Shown in pieces: positions 1-8,115 of a stretch of 64,000 bases of DNA. The stretch is from Planctomycetota bacterium (GTDB lineage Bacteria > Planctomycetota > UBA1135): NCBI GenBank assembly GCA_027623295.1, contig JAQBXR010000009.1, positions 42,882-106,881 of the forward strand. The letters run 5' to 3'. The position numbers were made by a program, and so were the translations under genes. Position 1 is the stretch's first letter. Each line of letters opens with the position of its first letter. Below the pieces are notes generated by a model. That model made no database searches and was not told the DNA's origin. It was given only the letters and a program-made list of their open reading frames with translations.

Positions 1-570
1 AAGCAAGGTCAACAGGCTCTCAGACAATTTTCCTGTAAACCTCATAATTCTTCCATATTCGTCCTGCCCCCATCCACTCCTGCCCGGACCGAGCTCGATC
101 GCACCGCCCTTCATCGGGCTATTTAGACCCCTGGCTTGCCTGCGGTTTTATCCTTAAGCAAACAGTTATTTCAATTAAGGAAAGGTAGAAAGGCCCATAA
201 AAGAAGCGTAATAGCAGTCGTCATCCCCTCCTTTTGTCCCAGAGACTACGGCACAGATTGCATCATAGTGGCTCCTCAGGTTCTCGATAATTCAGCCTCA
301 GAAGCCCACTTGCTTGCTCTCAGCAATCACATTCCATCTTCCAGCCTTCCCCATACCTAACTCAAAGCCTTGGATGGAAAGTTCATGTTGATGTCGAGAT
401 GTGGGCTGGCATGGTCCAACTTGCGCCGGATCCATCGGTGGAGGCCCTCCCTGGCGTTGGCTTATGCCCCTATGAGGGTTCCCTTGCCGAAAGCGGCGTG
501 ATCCGTTGCATTGCAAAAGCCTGGAAAGCCAATCAAGGCAGCTTCCCAAGCTCTTCATAAGATGGCCAAC
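1..570. other. Left-edge region without a convincing gene
   Basis: No open frame here resembles a known family. A plus-strand frame running from about 291 to 558 is open but has no ATG near its beginning. It reads plausibly in its second half (WAGMVQLAPDPSVEALPG), so it could be the 3' remnant of a lost gene. I cannot assign it. The minus-strand frame over the same bases is rich in Gln, Arg and Gly and looks non-coding. I see no tRNA, clear terminator or repeat. Confidence 0.4.
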
Positions 571-1806
571 TTAAGACGAAATCGTCACCTTGATTCCCGG
601 TGACAGGATGTCGAACAGCTCGATGGCATCTGCGTTGTGCATGCGTACACAACCACCAGACTCATAGCTACCGATGGTGTCCTCCGAGTTCGTCCCATGC
701 AGACCGTACTGGGTGTCTTCCTTGAAGCCCATCCAGCGCTCACCCAGTGGGTTATCCGCGTTCTTGTATGGAACAGGACTGCCTCCTGGCGGATAGTAAA
801 CTGGCTCCTTCTCGCAAATCGCCAGGGTAAAGCTGCCTAGCGGGGTTGGCTTTCCCTTTTGCCCCATGGATACGGCATAAAGGCGCACCGGGATGCCATC
901 GGCAAAGAGCGCCATCAGGCGTTGCCCACGCCAAGCGAACACACTCAGCTTTGATTGTGGGATTTTCAAAGTTTCACCCGCCCTGAGGGAGTAGTTTCGC
1001 TTGTGATTGAAGTCCGAAATCCAACCTTGGTTGACCAACAACCCCTGTTTCCGGATTTCGCGGCAAATCAACCAGTAACTATCACCCGCCGCCACGGTGT
1101 AATCCTCAAACGGAAGAAAGGTATTGGCATTGCGCCCGACTAGAGCGATTCTTGGCTGCAACTCGAGCACCCGTTCCCGTGCATAACCCGCGTCGAGCAT
1201 GCCAGTTAGGAGAGACGAAAGAGCAACCCCGGCGTTGCGGTAATCATCGTTGGCGATGGCATCTTCAGCTAAGACATCGGTCCACACTAGGTGGGCGACG
1301 CTTCCGACTGGGCCAGATGCAAGCGCGGCACCTAGGCCATCCGTGCCTTTGTCCACCCAAGCTGTGGCGTAACGGGCAAACTCCTCGCCGAAGGCACCCT
1401 CAGTTGAGGTGCGCAGGTTGGCGCGATAGGTGCCGGCTTCCCCCTCCCATACGCGGGACAGGCTGCGAATGCCTTTGATGGAGCTCGATGCCCCGCGCAA
1501 AAGAGATGGCCGCTCGGCTACCGTACCCCGATGCCATGCCGCAAGAGATTCCAGCGCCGATGCCGCACTTACCGGCGAAGGTGCTGCTGAAGCAGGCTCC
1601 AATTGGGCTCCCTGCTGATCCGCATCTGAAAAATCGGCTTCTACCGGTCCTGAAAGCACAGGATCCTCCGCGGCCGGGGTCTCTAGCGCTTCCAAATCCT
1701 CCAAAGAAAGGAAGAGTGGGTCGTCGGAATCCTTAGCTTCCGGTTCAGAATCCCCGCAAGCCAACAGGCCGAGGGGGAGCAATGCAAATACGAAGGTGCG
1801 GCGCAT
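571..1806 (-). CDS. L,D-transpeptidase (YkuD family) lipoprotein
   Basis: A predicted 411-residue exported protein. The N-terminus is a lipoprotein signal (LLPLGLLACGDSEP), with Cys about residue 17 as the lipidation site. An acidic, Ala/Ser-rich linker follows. Around residues 235-290 there is a LysM-like segment (YTVAAGDSYWLICREI ... LRAGETLKIP) that would bind peptidoglycan. The C-terminal third is the YkuD catalytic domain with the motif HGTNSEDTIGSYESGGCVRM at about 370-389; its Cys is the acyl-enzyme nucleophile and the first His is also conserved. The family forms 3-3 peptidoglycan crosslinks or attaches lipoproteins to the wall. The gene appears monocistronic. The start follows from the signal peptide. 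Family assignment is firm; the exact substrate is unknown. Confidence 0.93.
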   Translation of the reverse strand: MRRTFVFALLPLGLLACGDSEPEAKDSDDPLFLSLEDLEALETPAAEDPVLSGPVEADFSDADQQGAQLEPASAAPSPVSAASALESLAAWHRGTVAERPSLLRGASSSIKGIRSLSRVWEGEAGTYRANLRTSTEGAFGEEFARYATAWVDKGTDGLGAALASGPVGSVAHLVWTDVLAEDAIANDDYRNAGVALSSLLTGMLDAGYARERVLELQPRIALVGRNANTFLPFEDYTVAAGDSYWLICREIRKQGLLVNQGWISDFNHKRNYSLRAGETLKIPQSKLSVFAWRGQRLMALFADGIPVRLYAVSMGQKGKPTPLGSFTLAICEKEPVYYPPGGSPVPYKNADNPLGERWMGFKEDTQYGLHGTNSEDTIGSYESGGCVRMHNADAIELFDILSPGIKVTISS

Positions 1807-1890
1807 GACTCGCCATTCTGCCCGTATTCATGGGCTTATGCAAGCATGCGGTTGCTGGGCAGGCGGACACAGATACCGACTCACCTCAGG

Positions 1891-1930
1891 AATAAAAAAC
1901 GAGCCCCTCATCGGTGAAGATGAGGGACTC
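1891..1930 (-). terminator. Rho-independent terminator downstream of ileS
   Basis: Read on the minus strand, a stem of up to 12 bp (8 bp perfect, CCCTCATC/GATGAGGG, extended by GAG/CTC) with a 6-nt loop is followed by GTTTTTTATT. It lies about 190 bases past the ileS stop. The rest of the 310-base gap between the L,D-transpeptidase gene and ileS shows no gene; it should also hold the L,D-transpeptidase promoter, which I cannot place. Confidence 0.85.
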
Positions 1931-2116
1931 GGTTCGTGAGTGACGTCGCGAGGAGGAGAAAGGCGCGTGGTCCCTGACTTCAGGGTGGGACGCAGCCCAA
2001 AATGGTTTACCCATTCTGGAGACATGCTCCCGCTAATGATCTATCGGACCGGCGGCTTATGTCTCCGAAGCGATGTCATCGACACATGTTTACTGTATCC
2101 CCTATCGGCCCTCGGT

Positions 2117-5100
2117 TTACGCATTCTTAAGCGAAAATTTTTCGAGAGCAACCTGAAGGTGGTGGTTACCAGGCAGCTCCCACAATTGGAAACCGTCCGC
2201 AGTCACCACGGCGGCTTCGACCCAGTGCAGGCCATCGGGCGCGAGTGCTTCTTTAGCAATCCACGCACCATGTTTTTCCATAGCGGCGCGCACCGGAGCA
2301 TCGCCATGCAAACGTACGCGAATCCGATCTGAAACCTCAAGCCCCGTTTCTTTGCGTTGGGTTTGCAAGCGATTCAAAATTTCACGCGCGATGCCTTCGC
2401 ACTCTAACTCTGGCGTGAGTTCCGTCACCAAACCGATCGTCACATAACCATCGGTCGCAGCTTCCATGCCTTCAGCACTCTGGGTTTGCAGCAGGATGTC
2501 ATCGCCCTCCAGCAGGAAAGGTTCACCGGCGAGATCCACTTCCACGGTTCCTCCACCTTGAAGTTTGAATACCGTTTCACGATCCATGTTGGCAATGGTC
2601 GACGCCAAGGCTTTCATGTTTTTGCCGGCACGTTTTCCAAGGCTTTTAAAGTTCGCCTTAGCTTCCACTTCGAGGAAGTCTGGGGTGCCATCAATCCACT
2701 CCACCTGCTTAACATTGAGCTCTTGAACCAACGCATCTTCATAGGCGCGCGGAGAAACGCTCAGCGCCTTTTCATTGGAGATGTGCACCACCAGTTTGCC
2801 CAGTGGTTGACGCACACGAATCTGCACGCGCTCACGTACCGCACGGCCAAGACTGGCGGCGCGAAGAATCGGGTCCATGGCCTCTGAGATGGGTTTATCT
2901 ATGGATTCAGGCGTTTCTGGGAAAAGCTGCAGGTGCACGCTTTCTTCGCTTCCGGTCAACTCTTTCCACAGGGCGTCGGCGAGGAATGGAGTGATCGGTG
3001 CCATCATGCGTAAACTTGCATGCAACACTTCAAACAAGGTGGCAAAAGCAGCGGCCTGACTAGCTTCCCCTTCTGCGCCCCAGAAACGACGGCGGCAACG
3101 GCGGATGTACCAGTTAGAAAGTTCATCGACAAGGAAACGCTCGAGTGGACGTATGGCATTGTTTGGCAGCAAATCCTCCCAGCCCTGAATACTTTCCTGT
3201 CCAGCTTCCGCACAACGGGAAAGAATCCAGCGGTCGATGGCTTCGCGATCTCCCAATGCCGGACGTTCCGTGCTTGGATCCCAATTTTCAGTACGGGCAT
3301 ACAAAGCGAAGAAGTCATAACTTGCAGACAAGGTTCCGAGCACGCGGCGTCGGGCTTCGGAAACACCGGAGTCGTCGTAGCGACGAGACAAGTGTGCTGC
3401 ACCGCCGGTCAAGAAACTCCACCGAATGGCATCAGCGCCGTGTTCGGCAATCGCTTCGGCAGGATTGACGATATTGCCCAAACGCTTCGACATTTTGACC
3501 CCAGATTTATCCAGGATCATGCCGTTGACCATCACGCTGCGATAAGCACCGCCGGCCTCTAAACGGGGCAAGGGTTCTCCCCATAACTCACCGCTCTTCC
3601 ACAAATCTTCATCCATTTGGGTGAGGAAAATGGCAATCGCGTGCAAGGAATAAAACCAACCGCGGGTCTGGTCGATGCCCTCGCAAATGAAATCTGCAGG
3701 GAATTGCTCCGCCACGAATTCGCGGTTCTCAAATGGCCAGTGATGTTGGGCATAAGGCATGGCCCCACTGTCAAACCAACAGTCAATCACCTGAGGCACG
3801 CGGCGCATGGTGCCGGTTTTGCCTGGAGTGGGTGTTTCAAAGGTGATGTCATCGACCTCCGGACGGTGCGGGTCGAAGTTTTCACCCTGCTCCCCACCTA
3901 AAGACTCTAATTCTGCATAGGATTCGAGACAAATCCAGTCTTCTGGATCCTCTTCATTCACCCAAACCGGCAACGGCGTGCCCCAATAACGGTCGCGCGA
4001 CAACGCCCAATCGATGTTATTGCTCAGCCACTCGCCAAAACGACCTTCGCCGATTTCGGGCGGTGACCATTTCACTTTGGCATTCTGCGCTTCCATCTTC
4101 TCCTTGAAAGAGGTGGTGCGTAAAAACCATGCGGGCGATGGAAAGTAAAGTAGTGGAGTATCACAGCGCCAGCAATGCGGATAACTGTGACGATACTGAT
4201 TGATCTTCAACAAACGGCCGCGTTCCTTCAAATCGCGCGCCAAGGTTTTATTGGCATCGCGGAAGAAAGTGCCGGCTTCCACACCAGCTAGGTCCACCAA
4301 GAAGCGACCTTCGGAGCCGACCGCCAGAGTTGCGATTAATCCATCGCGTTGTGCAATGCGGAAGTCATCGGCGCCATAAGGGGCCATGTGCACCATGCCG
4401 GTGCCATCGCCATCGGAAACGAAATCATCGACCACGACTACGTGGACTTTGTCCCCTTCCTGCACCACAGTTCCACCTTCCCATTGGAAGAGCGGTTCAT
4501 AACTTAAGCCAGCCAGGTCTTTGCCGGTAACCGTGCCAACGACCTCAAAGTTTCCTTCACCGAAAACACCCTCAGCCTTGGATTGAAGCAGGATAAAGCG
4601 CTTTCCGTCATTCTCGACGATTGCGTATTCGAACTCCGGATGCACACAAACACCCATGTTGGATGGCAGCGTCCAAGGAGTCGTGGTCCATGCGACCAAC
4701 GCTGCACCAGCCAAATCGCCAGGCGCGTTTTGCAAAGGAAAGCTAATCCAAACCGAAGGGTCATCGATGTCTGCATAACCTTGACTCACTTCGTGGCTGG
4801 ACAAACCGGTTCCACAACGTCCGCACCATGGAAGAACTTTAGAGCCGCGATAAAGCAGATCATTCTTGGCGAAGCGCGAGAGCAAAAACCAAACCGACTC
4901 CACGTAATCCTTATGGAAAGTGACGTATGGGTCAGCGTAGTCCAACATGTAACCAATGCGATCGGAAACCTGTTCCCACTCTTCCTTATAAGTGAAGACT
5001 GAGTGGCGGCACTTTTCGTTAAACGGGCCAATGCCATGCTTCTCGATTTCAGGCTTTCCCGAAATCCCAAGCTGCTTCTCGACCTCAAGCTCTACCGGAA

Positions 5101-5374
5101 GGCCGTGCGTATCCCAGCCCGCCTTGCGCATGACACGTTTGCCGCGCATGGTTTGGAAACGACAAACCGAATCCTTCAGCGTGCGTGAAAGCACGTGGTG
5201 AATGCCCGGCCGGCCGTTGGCAGTCGGAGGCCCCTCGTAAAACACAAAAGGCTCCGCATCTGCACGCGCCTCTAGGGTTTGCTGCAGGATATTGGCCTTT
5301 TTCCAAGCAGCCAAAACCTCTTTTTCAAAGGCATCTGGGCTACTCAGGTAGGCACGACTTCGCGGCTCAAACAT
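2117..5374 (-). CDS. ileS: Isoleucyl-tRNA synthetase, type 2 (IleS2-like)
   Basis: A class I aminoacyl-tRNA synthetase of 1085 residues that charges tRNA-Ile in the cytoplasm. The HIGH-type signature is GRPGIHH at about residues 53-59, followed by the typical AGWDTHGLPVELEVEK segment. The KMSKR loop is near residue 627. In between lies the editing (CP1) domain, and the C-terminal 350 residues form the anticodon-binding region. The wording around HIGH (GPPTANGRPGIHHVLSRTLKD) and the length match the eukaryote-like IleS2 group rather than the shorter IleS1 of E. coli; IleS2 enzymes are often naturally mupirocin-tolerant (family knowledge). It is transcribed alone and ends at a strong terminator. 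No T-box was seen upstream. Confidence 0.97.
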   Translation of the reverse strand: MFEPRSRAYLSSPDAFEKEVLAAWKKANILQQTLEARADAEPFVFYEGPPTANGRPGIHHVLSRTLKDSVCRFQTMRGKRVMRKAGWDTHGLPVELEVEKQLGISGKPEIEKHGIGPFNEKCRHSVFTYKEEWEQVSDRIGYMLDYADPYVTFHKDYVESVWFLLSRFAKNDLLYRGSKVLPWCGRCGTGLSSHEVSQGYADIDDPSVWISFPLQNAPGDLAGAALVAWTTTPWTLPSNMGVCVHPEFEYAIVENDGKRFILLQSKAEGVFGEGNFEVVGTVTGKDLAGLSYEPLFQWEGGTVVQEGDKVHVVVVDDFVSDGDGTGMVHMAPYGADDFRIAQRDGLIATLAVGSEGRFLVDLAGVEAGTFFRDANKTLARDLKERGRLLKINQYRHSYPHCWRCDTPLLYFPSPAWFLRTTSFKEKMEAQNAKVKWSPPEIGEGRFGEWLSNNIDWALSRDRYWGTPLPVWVNEEDPEDWICLESYAELESLGGEQGENFDPHRPEVDDITFETPTPGKTGTMRRVPQVIDCWFDSGAMPYAQHHWPFENREFVAEQFPADFICEGIDQTRGWFYSLHAIAIFLTQMDEDLWKSGELWGEPLPRLEAGGAYRSVMVNGMILDKSGVKMSKRLGNIVNPAEAIAEHGADAIRWSFLTGGAAHLSRRYDDSGVSEARRRVLGTLSASYDFFALYARTENWDPSTERPALGDREAIDRWILSRCAEAGQESIQGWEDLLPNNAIRPLERFLVDELSNWYIRRCRRRFWGAEGEASQAAAFATLFEVLHASLRMMAPITPFLADALWKELTGSEESVHLQLFPETPESIDKPISEAMDPILRAASLGRAVRERVQIRVRQPLGKLVVHISNEKALSVSPRAYEDALVQELNVKQVEWIDGTPDFLEVEAKANFKSLGKRAGKNMKALASTIANMDRETVFKLQGGGTVEVDLAGEPFLLEGDDILLQTQSAEGMEAATDGYVTIGLVTELTPELECEGIAREILNRLQTQRKETGLEVSDRIRVRLHGDAPVRAAMEKHGAWIAKEALAPDGLHWVEAAVVTADGFQLWELPGNHHLQVALEKFSLKNA

Positions 5375-5450
5375 GGCGGGATTCTAACGGCGCTGTTGCA
5401 GGATTGCCGTTCAGCAGCTGCGCTTCTGCTCCTCCTGCTACCCTGCAGCC

Positions 5451-5549
5451 ATAAAGCGTCGCGTGGTAGTTTTGTCTGGTGCCGGAATCAGCGCCGAAAG
5501 TGGGCTCAAAACTTTCCGCGCCGACGATGGCCTGTGGGCGCGGAATCGA
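5451..5549 (+). pseudogene. N-terminal stub of a Sir2/CobB-type NAD-dependent deacylase
   Basis: The frame reads [18 protein letters not shown] and then RADDGLW. This is the NAD-binding GAGxSxxSGxxxFR signature and the following DGLW of bacterial CobB sirtuins. Homology stops after roughly 30 residues. The frame then runs into the beginning of the NnrS-like gene, and the remaining 200 or so residues (catalytic His, zinc-binding Cys pairs) are absent. There is no good start codon beyond a possible GTG. I read it as the 5' remnant of a deleted cobB gene, lying divergently next to ileS. Confidence 0.7.
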
Positions 5550-5595
5550 ATGCCGCACACTTCCATAAGCCTCCAACTTGCGCCAAGATACCGCC

Positions 5596-6681
5596 GTGAG
5601 CACCCCGCAACCCGACAACGGACTTTGCCGCCATCCATACCGTGCCTTCTTCCCTTTGGGGTGGTTCATGGCGTGGTGGGGAATCTTGCCGTGGATCTTC
5701 TTCTGGGCAGGCAGTGGGATTCCTTACCCACGCGACTTGCATGCCACCGTTTTGATTCAAGGGGTGCTCACTCCCTTCGCGGTCGGTTTTTTGTTCACCA
5801 TGCTGCCGCGCCGGCTCAGCGCTCCGGGTCCACAACCTTGGCAAGTTTTGTTTGCGGCCGTGCTACCTCCCTTACACGCTCTTTTAGTGTGGCAACGAGA
5901 ACTTGGATTTGCGCATGCACTGTGGAGTTTGGAAGCTTGCATGCTTTTCGTGTTTGCTGCCACCCGCATTTGGGGTCGCCGCGGCGCACGCACTGGCCCA
6001 GCCGCCTTCCAATGGGTGCCAATCGGTTTTCTGCTTGGAACCGTTGGCGCAGCCATCTTAAGCCTGGCGCAATTCGCTCCGACGTGGGTTTCTGCCCCAA
6101 TCCATTACCTTGCCTGGCTGTGGCTCACTCAAGGTCTATTCCTTTGCCTGGTGCTTGGAATTGGAGCTCTTTTTCTACCCCTTACTGCCCATAAAGAGCC
6201 CAGTGTCGATGTCACCCAAACGCCAAATCCGAGCCAGCGTCGCCTAGGACATGGCCTTGCTGCATTGGGCATCCTGGCTGGTTTTGCTCTAGAGGCCTAT
6301 GGCTGGCCAACTCTCGGCCGCGCAACCCGAGCTTTATCTGCCCTGCTCACTCTAGTTTTCTCTGCTCGTATTCACCGTTTCCCAAGCGCCCCGGGAACCC
6401 AACGCAAATTGATTTGGGCAGCATCGTGGTGTCTACCGATTGGCTTAGCGGTTGCTGCTTTTTATCCCAGTTTGCCGCATGTGGGACTCCACATTTTCTT
6501 CCTTGGCGGCATTGGATTGATCACGCTCAGCGTTGCCCTGCACGTGGGACTTGCGCACAGTTCTGGACAAGAACTTGTAAACCGGGCAGTTCCGGCCATC
6601 CGATTCTTCGGCGCCTTTATGGCCATCGCTTTGGCGTTGCGCATTACCGCTGAGCACGATGCCTTGCATCGCTTCGCTTGA
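5596..6681 (+). CDS. NnrS-like polytopic membrane protein, last helix cut by UGA
   Basis: A highly hydrophobic protein of about 360 residues with roughly 11 membrane helices. The start [11 protein letters not shown] and the helix with [20 protein letters not shown] match the NnrS family, haem- and copper-containing membrane proteins linked to nitric oxide/nitrosative stress in proteobacteria. A GTG at 5596 is taken as start; a TTG at 5578 is also possible. The reading frame does not end naturally at the TGA at 6679-6681. In the same frame a further hydrophobic helix follows (LAAAAAFLIALLPWGMLILP), ending at a TAG at 6790-6792. A Trp at the TGA would fit the family, so a TGG-to-TGA change or a sequencing error has probably removed the last helix. 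It converges with the acetyltransferase gene. Confidence 0.75.
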   Translation: MSTPQPDNGLCRHPYRAFFPLGWFMAWWGILPWIFFWAGSGIPYPRDLHATVLIQGVLTPFAVGFLFTMLPRRLSAPGPQPWQVLFAAVLPPLHALLVWQRELGFAHALWSLEACMLFVFAATRIWGRRGARTGPAAFQWVPIGFLLGTVGAAILSLAQFAPTWVSAPIHYLAWLWLTQGLFLCLVLGIGALFLPLTAHKEPSVDVTQTPNPSQRRLGHGLAALGILAGFALEAYGWPTLGRATRALSALLTLVFSARIHRFPSAPGTQRKLIWAASWCLPIGLAVAAFYPSLPHVGLHIFFLGGIGLITLSVALHVGLAHSSGQELVNRAVPAIRFFGAFMAIALALRITAEHDALHRFA

Positions 6682-6763
6682 CTCGCAGCGGCAGCAGCAG
6701 CTTTCTTGATTGCCCTCCTGCCGTGGGGCATGCTGATTCTGCCGCGCTTACTACCCGACTTGT

Positions 6764-7228
6764 TCAGATCTTCAAAAAGTGAAACTCCGTAGTTTCACTG
6801 ATATCGTGTAAGTCACGGGTACGGCCAGACGGCACATAGCCGAGTTTGGCGTACACCTTGTGCGCAAGGGTCATGCGGGTGTCACTCCAAAGTTCCACTT
6901 CCGGAATAGCGTGCTCCGCGGCCCATGCCTCCACGGCTTCAATAAGACGCCTGCCCCATCCACCGCCGCGTAGTGGATGGGAGACATAGCACTTCTTCAG
7001 TTCAATACGTTTGGCGGGCTCGACCGTGGCCAATGCAATGCACCCCACGATGTGTTGCGCCTCATCTTCCAACACCCAAAACGCCTCAAAGCTAGTCGCC
7101 GGAGTCCGCAACTCCGGTTCTTCTAAATCAACGTCAAGCACGTTCGGTGGATACTCCTCATAACACGCTGCGATGAGTGCGATGATGCCACTGGAGTCTT
7201 CGTCGCGAGCAAAACGCAGAGTAGGCAT
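6764..7228 (-). CDS. GNAT family N-acetyltransferase
   Basis: A 154-residue protein starting MPTLRFARDEDSSGIIALI, the usual opening of GCN5-related acetyltransferases. The acetyl-CoA-binding motif A is visible as KCYVSHPLRGGGWGRRLIEA (Q/RxxGxG/A-type loop), followed by the beta-bulge segment and the C-terminal LGYVPSGRTRDLHDISETT strand. The start at 7228 is chosen because upstream codons in this frame lie in the preceding aldehyde dehydrogenase gene; the gap is then 8 bases, suggesting it is the last gene of the deoC operon. The substrate cannot be predicted. The aldehyde-oxidation context gives no clear clue. Confidence 0.85.
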   Translation of the reverse strand: MPTLRFARDEDSSGIIALIAACYEEYPPNVLDVDLEEPELRTPATSFEAFWVLEDEAQHIVGCIALATVEPAKRIELKKCYVSHPLRGGGWGRRLIEAVEAWAAEHAIPEVELWSDTRMTLAHKVYAKLGYVPSGRTRDLHDISETTEFHFLKI

Positions 7229-7236
7229 GGCCAAGT

Positions 7237-8115
7237 TTAAGATCCGGATGGATGCCAGATGGTCTTCATTTCCACGAAAGGCTGAATGCGATACGGAGAA
7301 TGCATTTGCTCCACGTCGTACCAATCTTTGCCTTTCACTTTTTCAATGGTGACGCGTTTTAAATTTTCCGCGATTCCGCTTTCTAAAAGGATGCGCTCCC
7401 CCTTGGAGCATTGCGCCGCAGCAAGGCCATCGATATCGCGATGCGTCGCCATGACTTCCAGCAACTCCTCGCGCTTTCCGGTGATGAGATTTACTACCCC
7501 TGGTGGCACATCGGAAGTTGCGCAGACTTCGCCGAACAGAGCGGTTGCCAGCGGATCGGTTTCACTACCAATCACTATGGCGGTGTTTCCGGCAACCAGT
7601 ACTGGAGCTAAAAGACTGACTAAGCCGAGTAGTGCTTCCTCTTTGGGAGCTACCACGCCCACCACCCCCATCGCCTCAGCGACGGTGAAGTTGTAAAAAG
7701 GGCCAGCAACGGGGTTATTGCATCCCAACACTTGGCTGAACTTATCTGCCCAACCGGCATAGGCGACCAAACGATCGACCGCGGCTTCAACTTCCTTACG
7801 CGCACGACGCACGCCGCCCGGAACCGTTTCCGCCATGGCACTCGCGAACTCAGCCGTTTTGCCTTCCAACATTTCGGCCATGCGATAAAGCACTTGACCA
7901 CGGTTGTAAGCGTCACGGCGGGACCATCCATCTTGGGCCTTGCGTGCAGCCACCACTGCATTGCGTAAATCCTTACGCGAACCCAAACATAGATGCGCAA
8001 AGACTTCCCCTTTACGTCCTTCGATGGGCCACGAACGGCCAGACTCGGTGCGCGGAAAGGCGCCACCCAAGAACAACTTGTATGTTTTCAAAACCGGTAA
8101 ACGATCGACACTCAT
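7237..8115 (-). CDS. Short aldehyde dehydrogenase-like protein without the catalytic domain
   Basis: A 292-residue protein related to the N-terminal NAD-binding half of aldehyde dehydrogenases. The pieces LFLGGAFPRTESGRSWP, VVAARKAQDGWSRRDAYNRG and GVVGVVAPKEEALLGLVSLL align with the fold. The sequence stops shortly after the region matching the glycine-rich GSTxVG loop, so the catalytic Cys and Glu are absent. The C-terminus is an unrelated ending, YRIQPFVEMKTIWHPSGS. This is unlikely to be a broken gene. The same arrangement of deoC, a full ALDH and a ~290-residue ALDH is, to my knowledge, recurrent in actinobacteria and planctomycetes. The start ATG overlaps the stop of the upstream ALDH by one base (TAATG), indicating translational coupling. 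I infer a structural or regulatory partner of the full-length enzyme. Confidence 0.8.
   Translation of the reverse strand: MSVDRLPVLKTYKLFLGGAFPRTESGRSWPIEGRKGEVFAHLCLGSRKDLRNAVVAARKAQDGWSRRDAYNRGQVLYRMAEMLEGKTAEFASAMAETVPGGVRRARKEVEAAVDRLVAYAGWADKFSQVLGCNNPVAGPFYNFTVAEAMGVVGVVAPKEEALLGLVSLLAPVLVAGNTAIVIGSETDPLATALFGEVCATSDVPPGVVNLITGKREELLEVMATHRDIDGLAAAQCSKGERILLESGIAENLKRVTIEKVKGKDWYDVEQMHSPYRIQPFVEMKTIWHPSGS

Noticed and set aside
298-558. Minus-strand open frame near the left edge
   Set aside because: Composition is low in typical protein pattern (runs of Gln, Arg, Pro) and nothing matches; the opposite strand reads more protein-like.
6679-6681. TGA in the NnrS-like gene as a second selenocysteine codon
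   Set aside because: No Sec is known in NnrS, Trp fits the position, and the bases after it (GC-rich Ala codons) give no SECIS-like hairpin with a GU loop.
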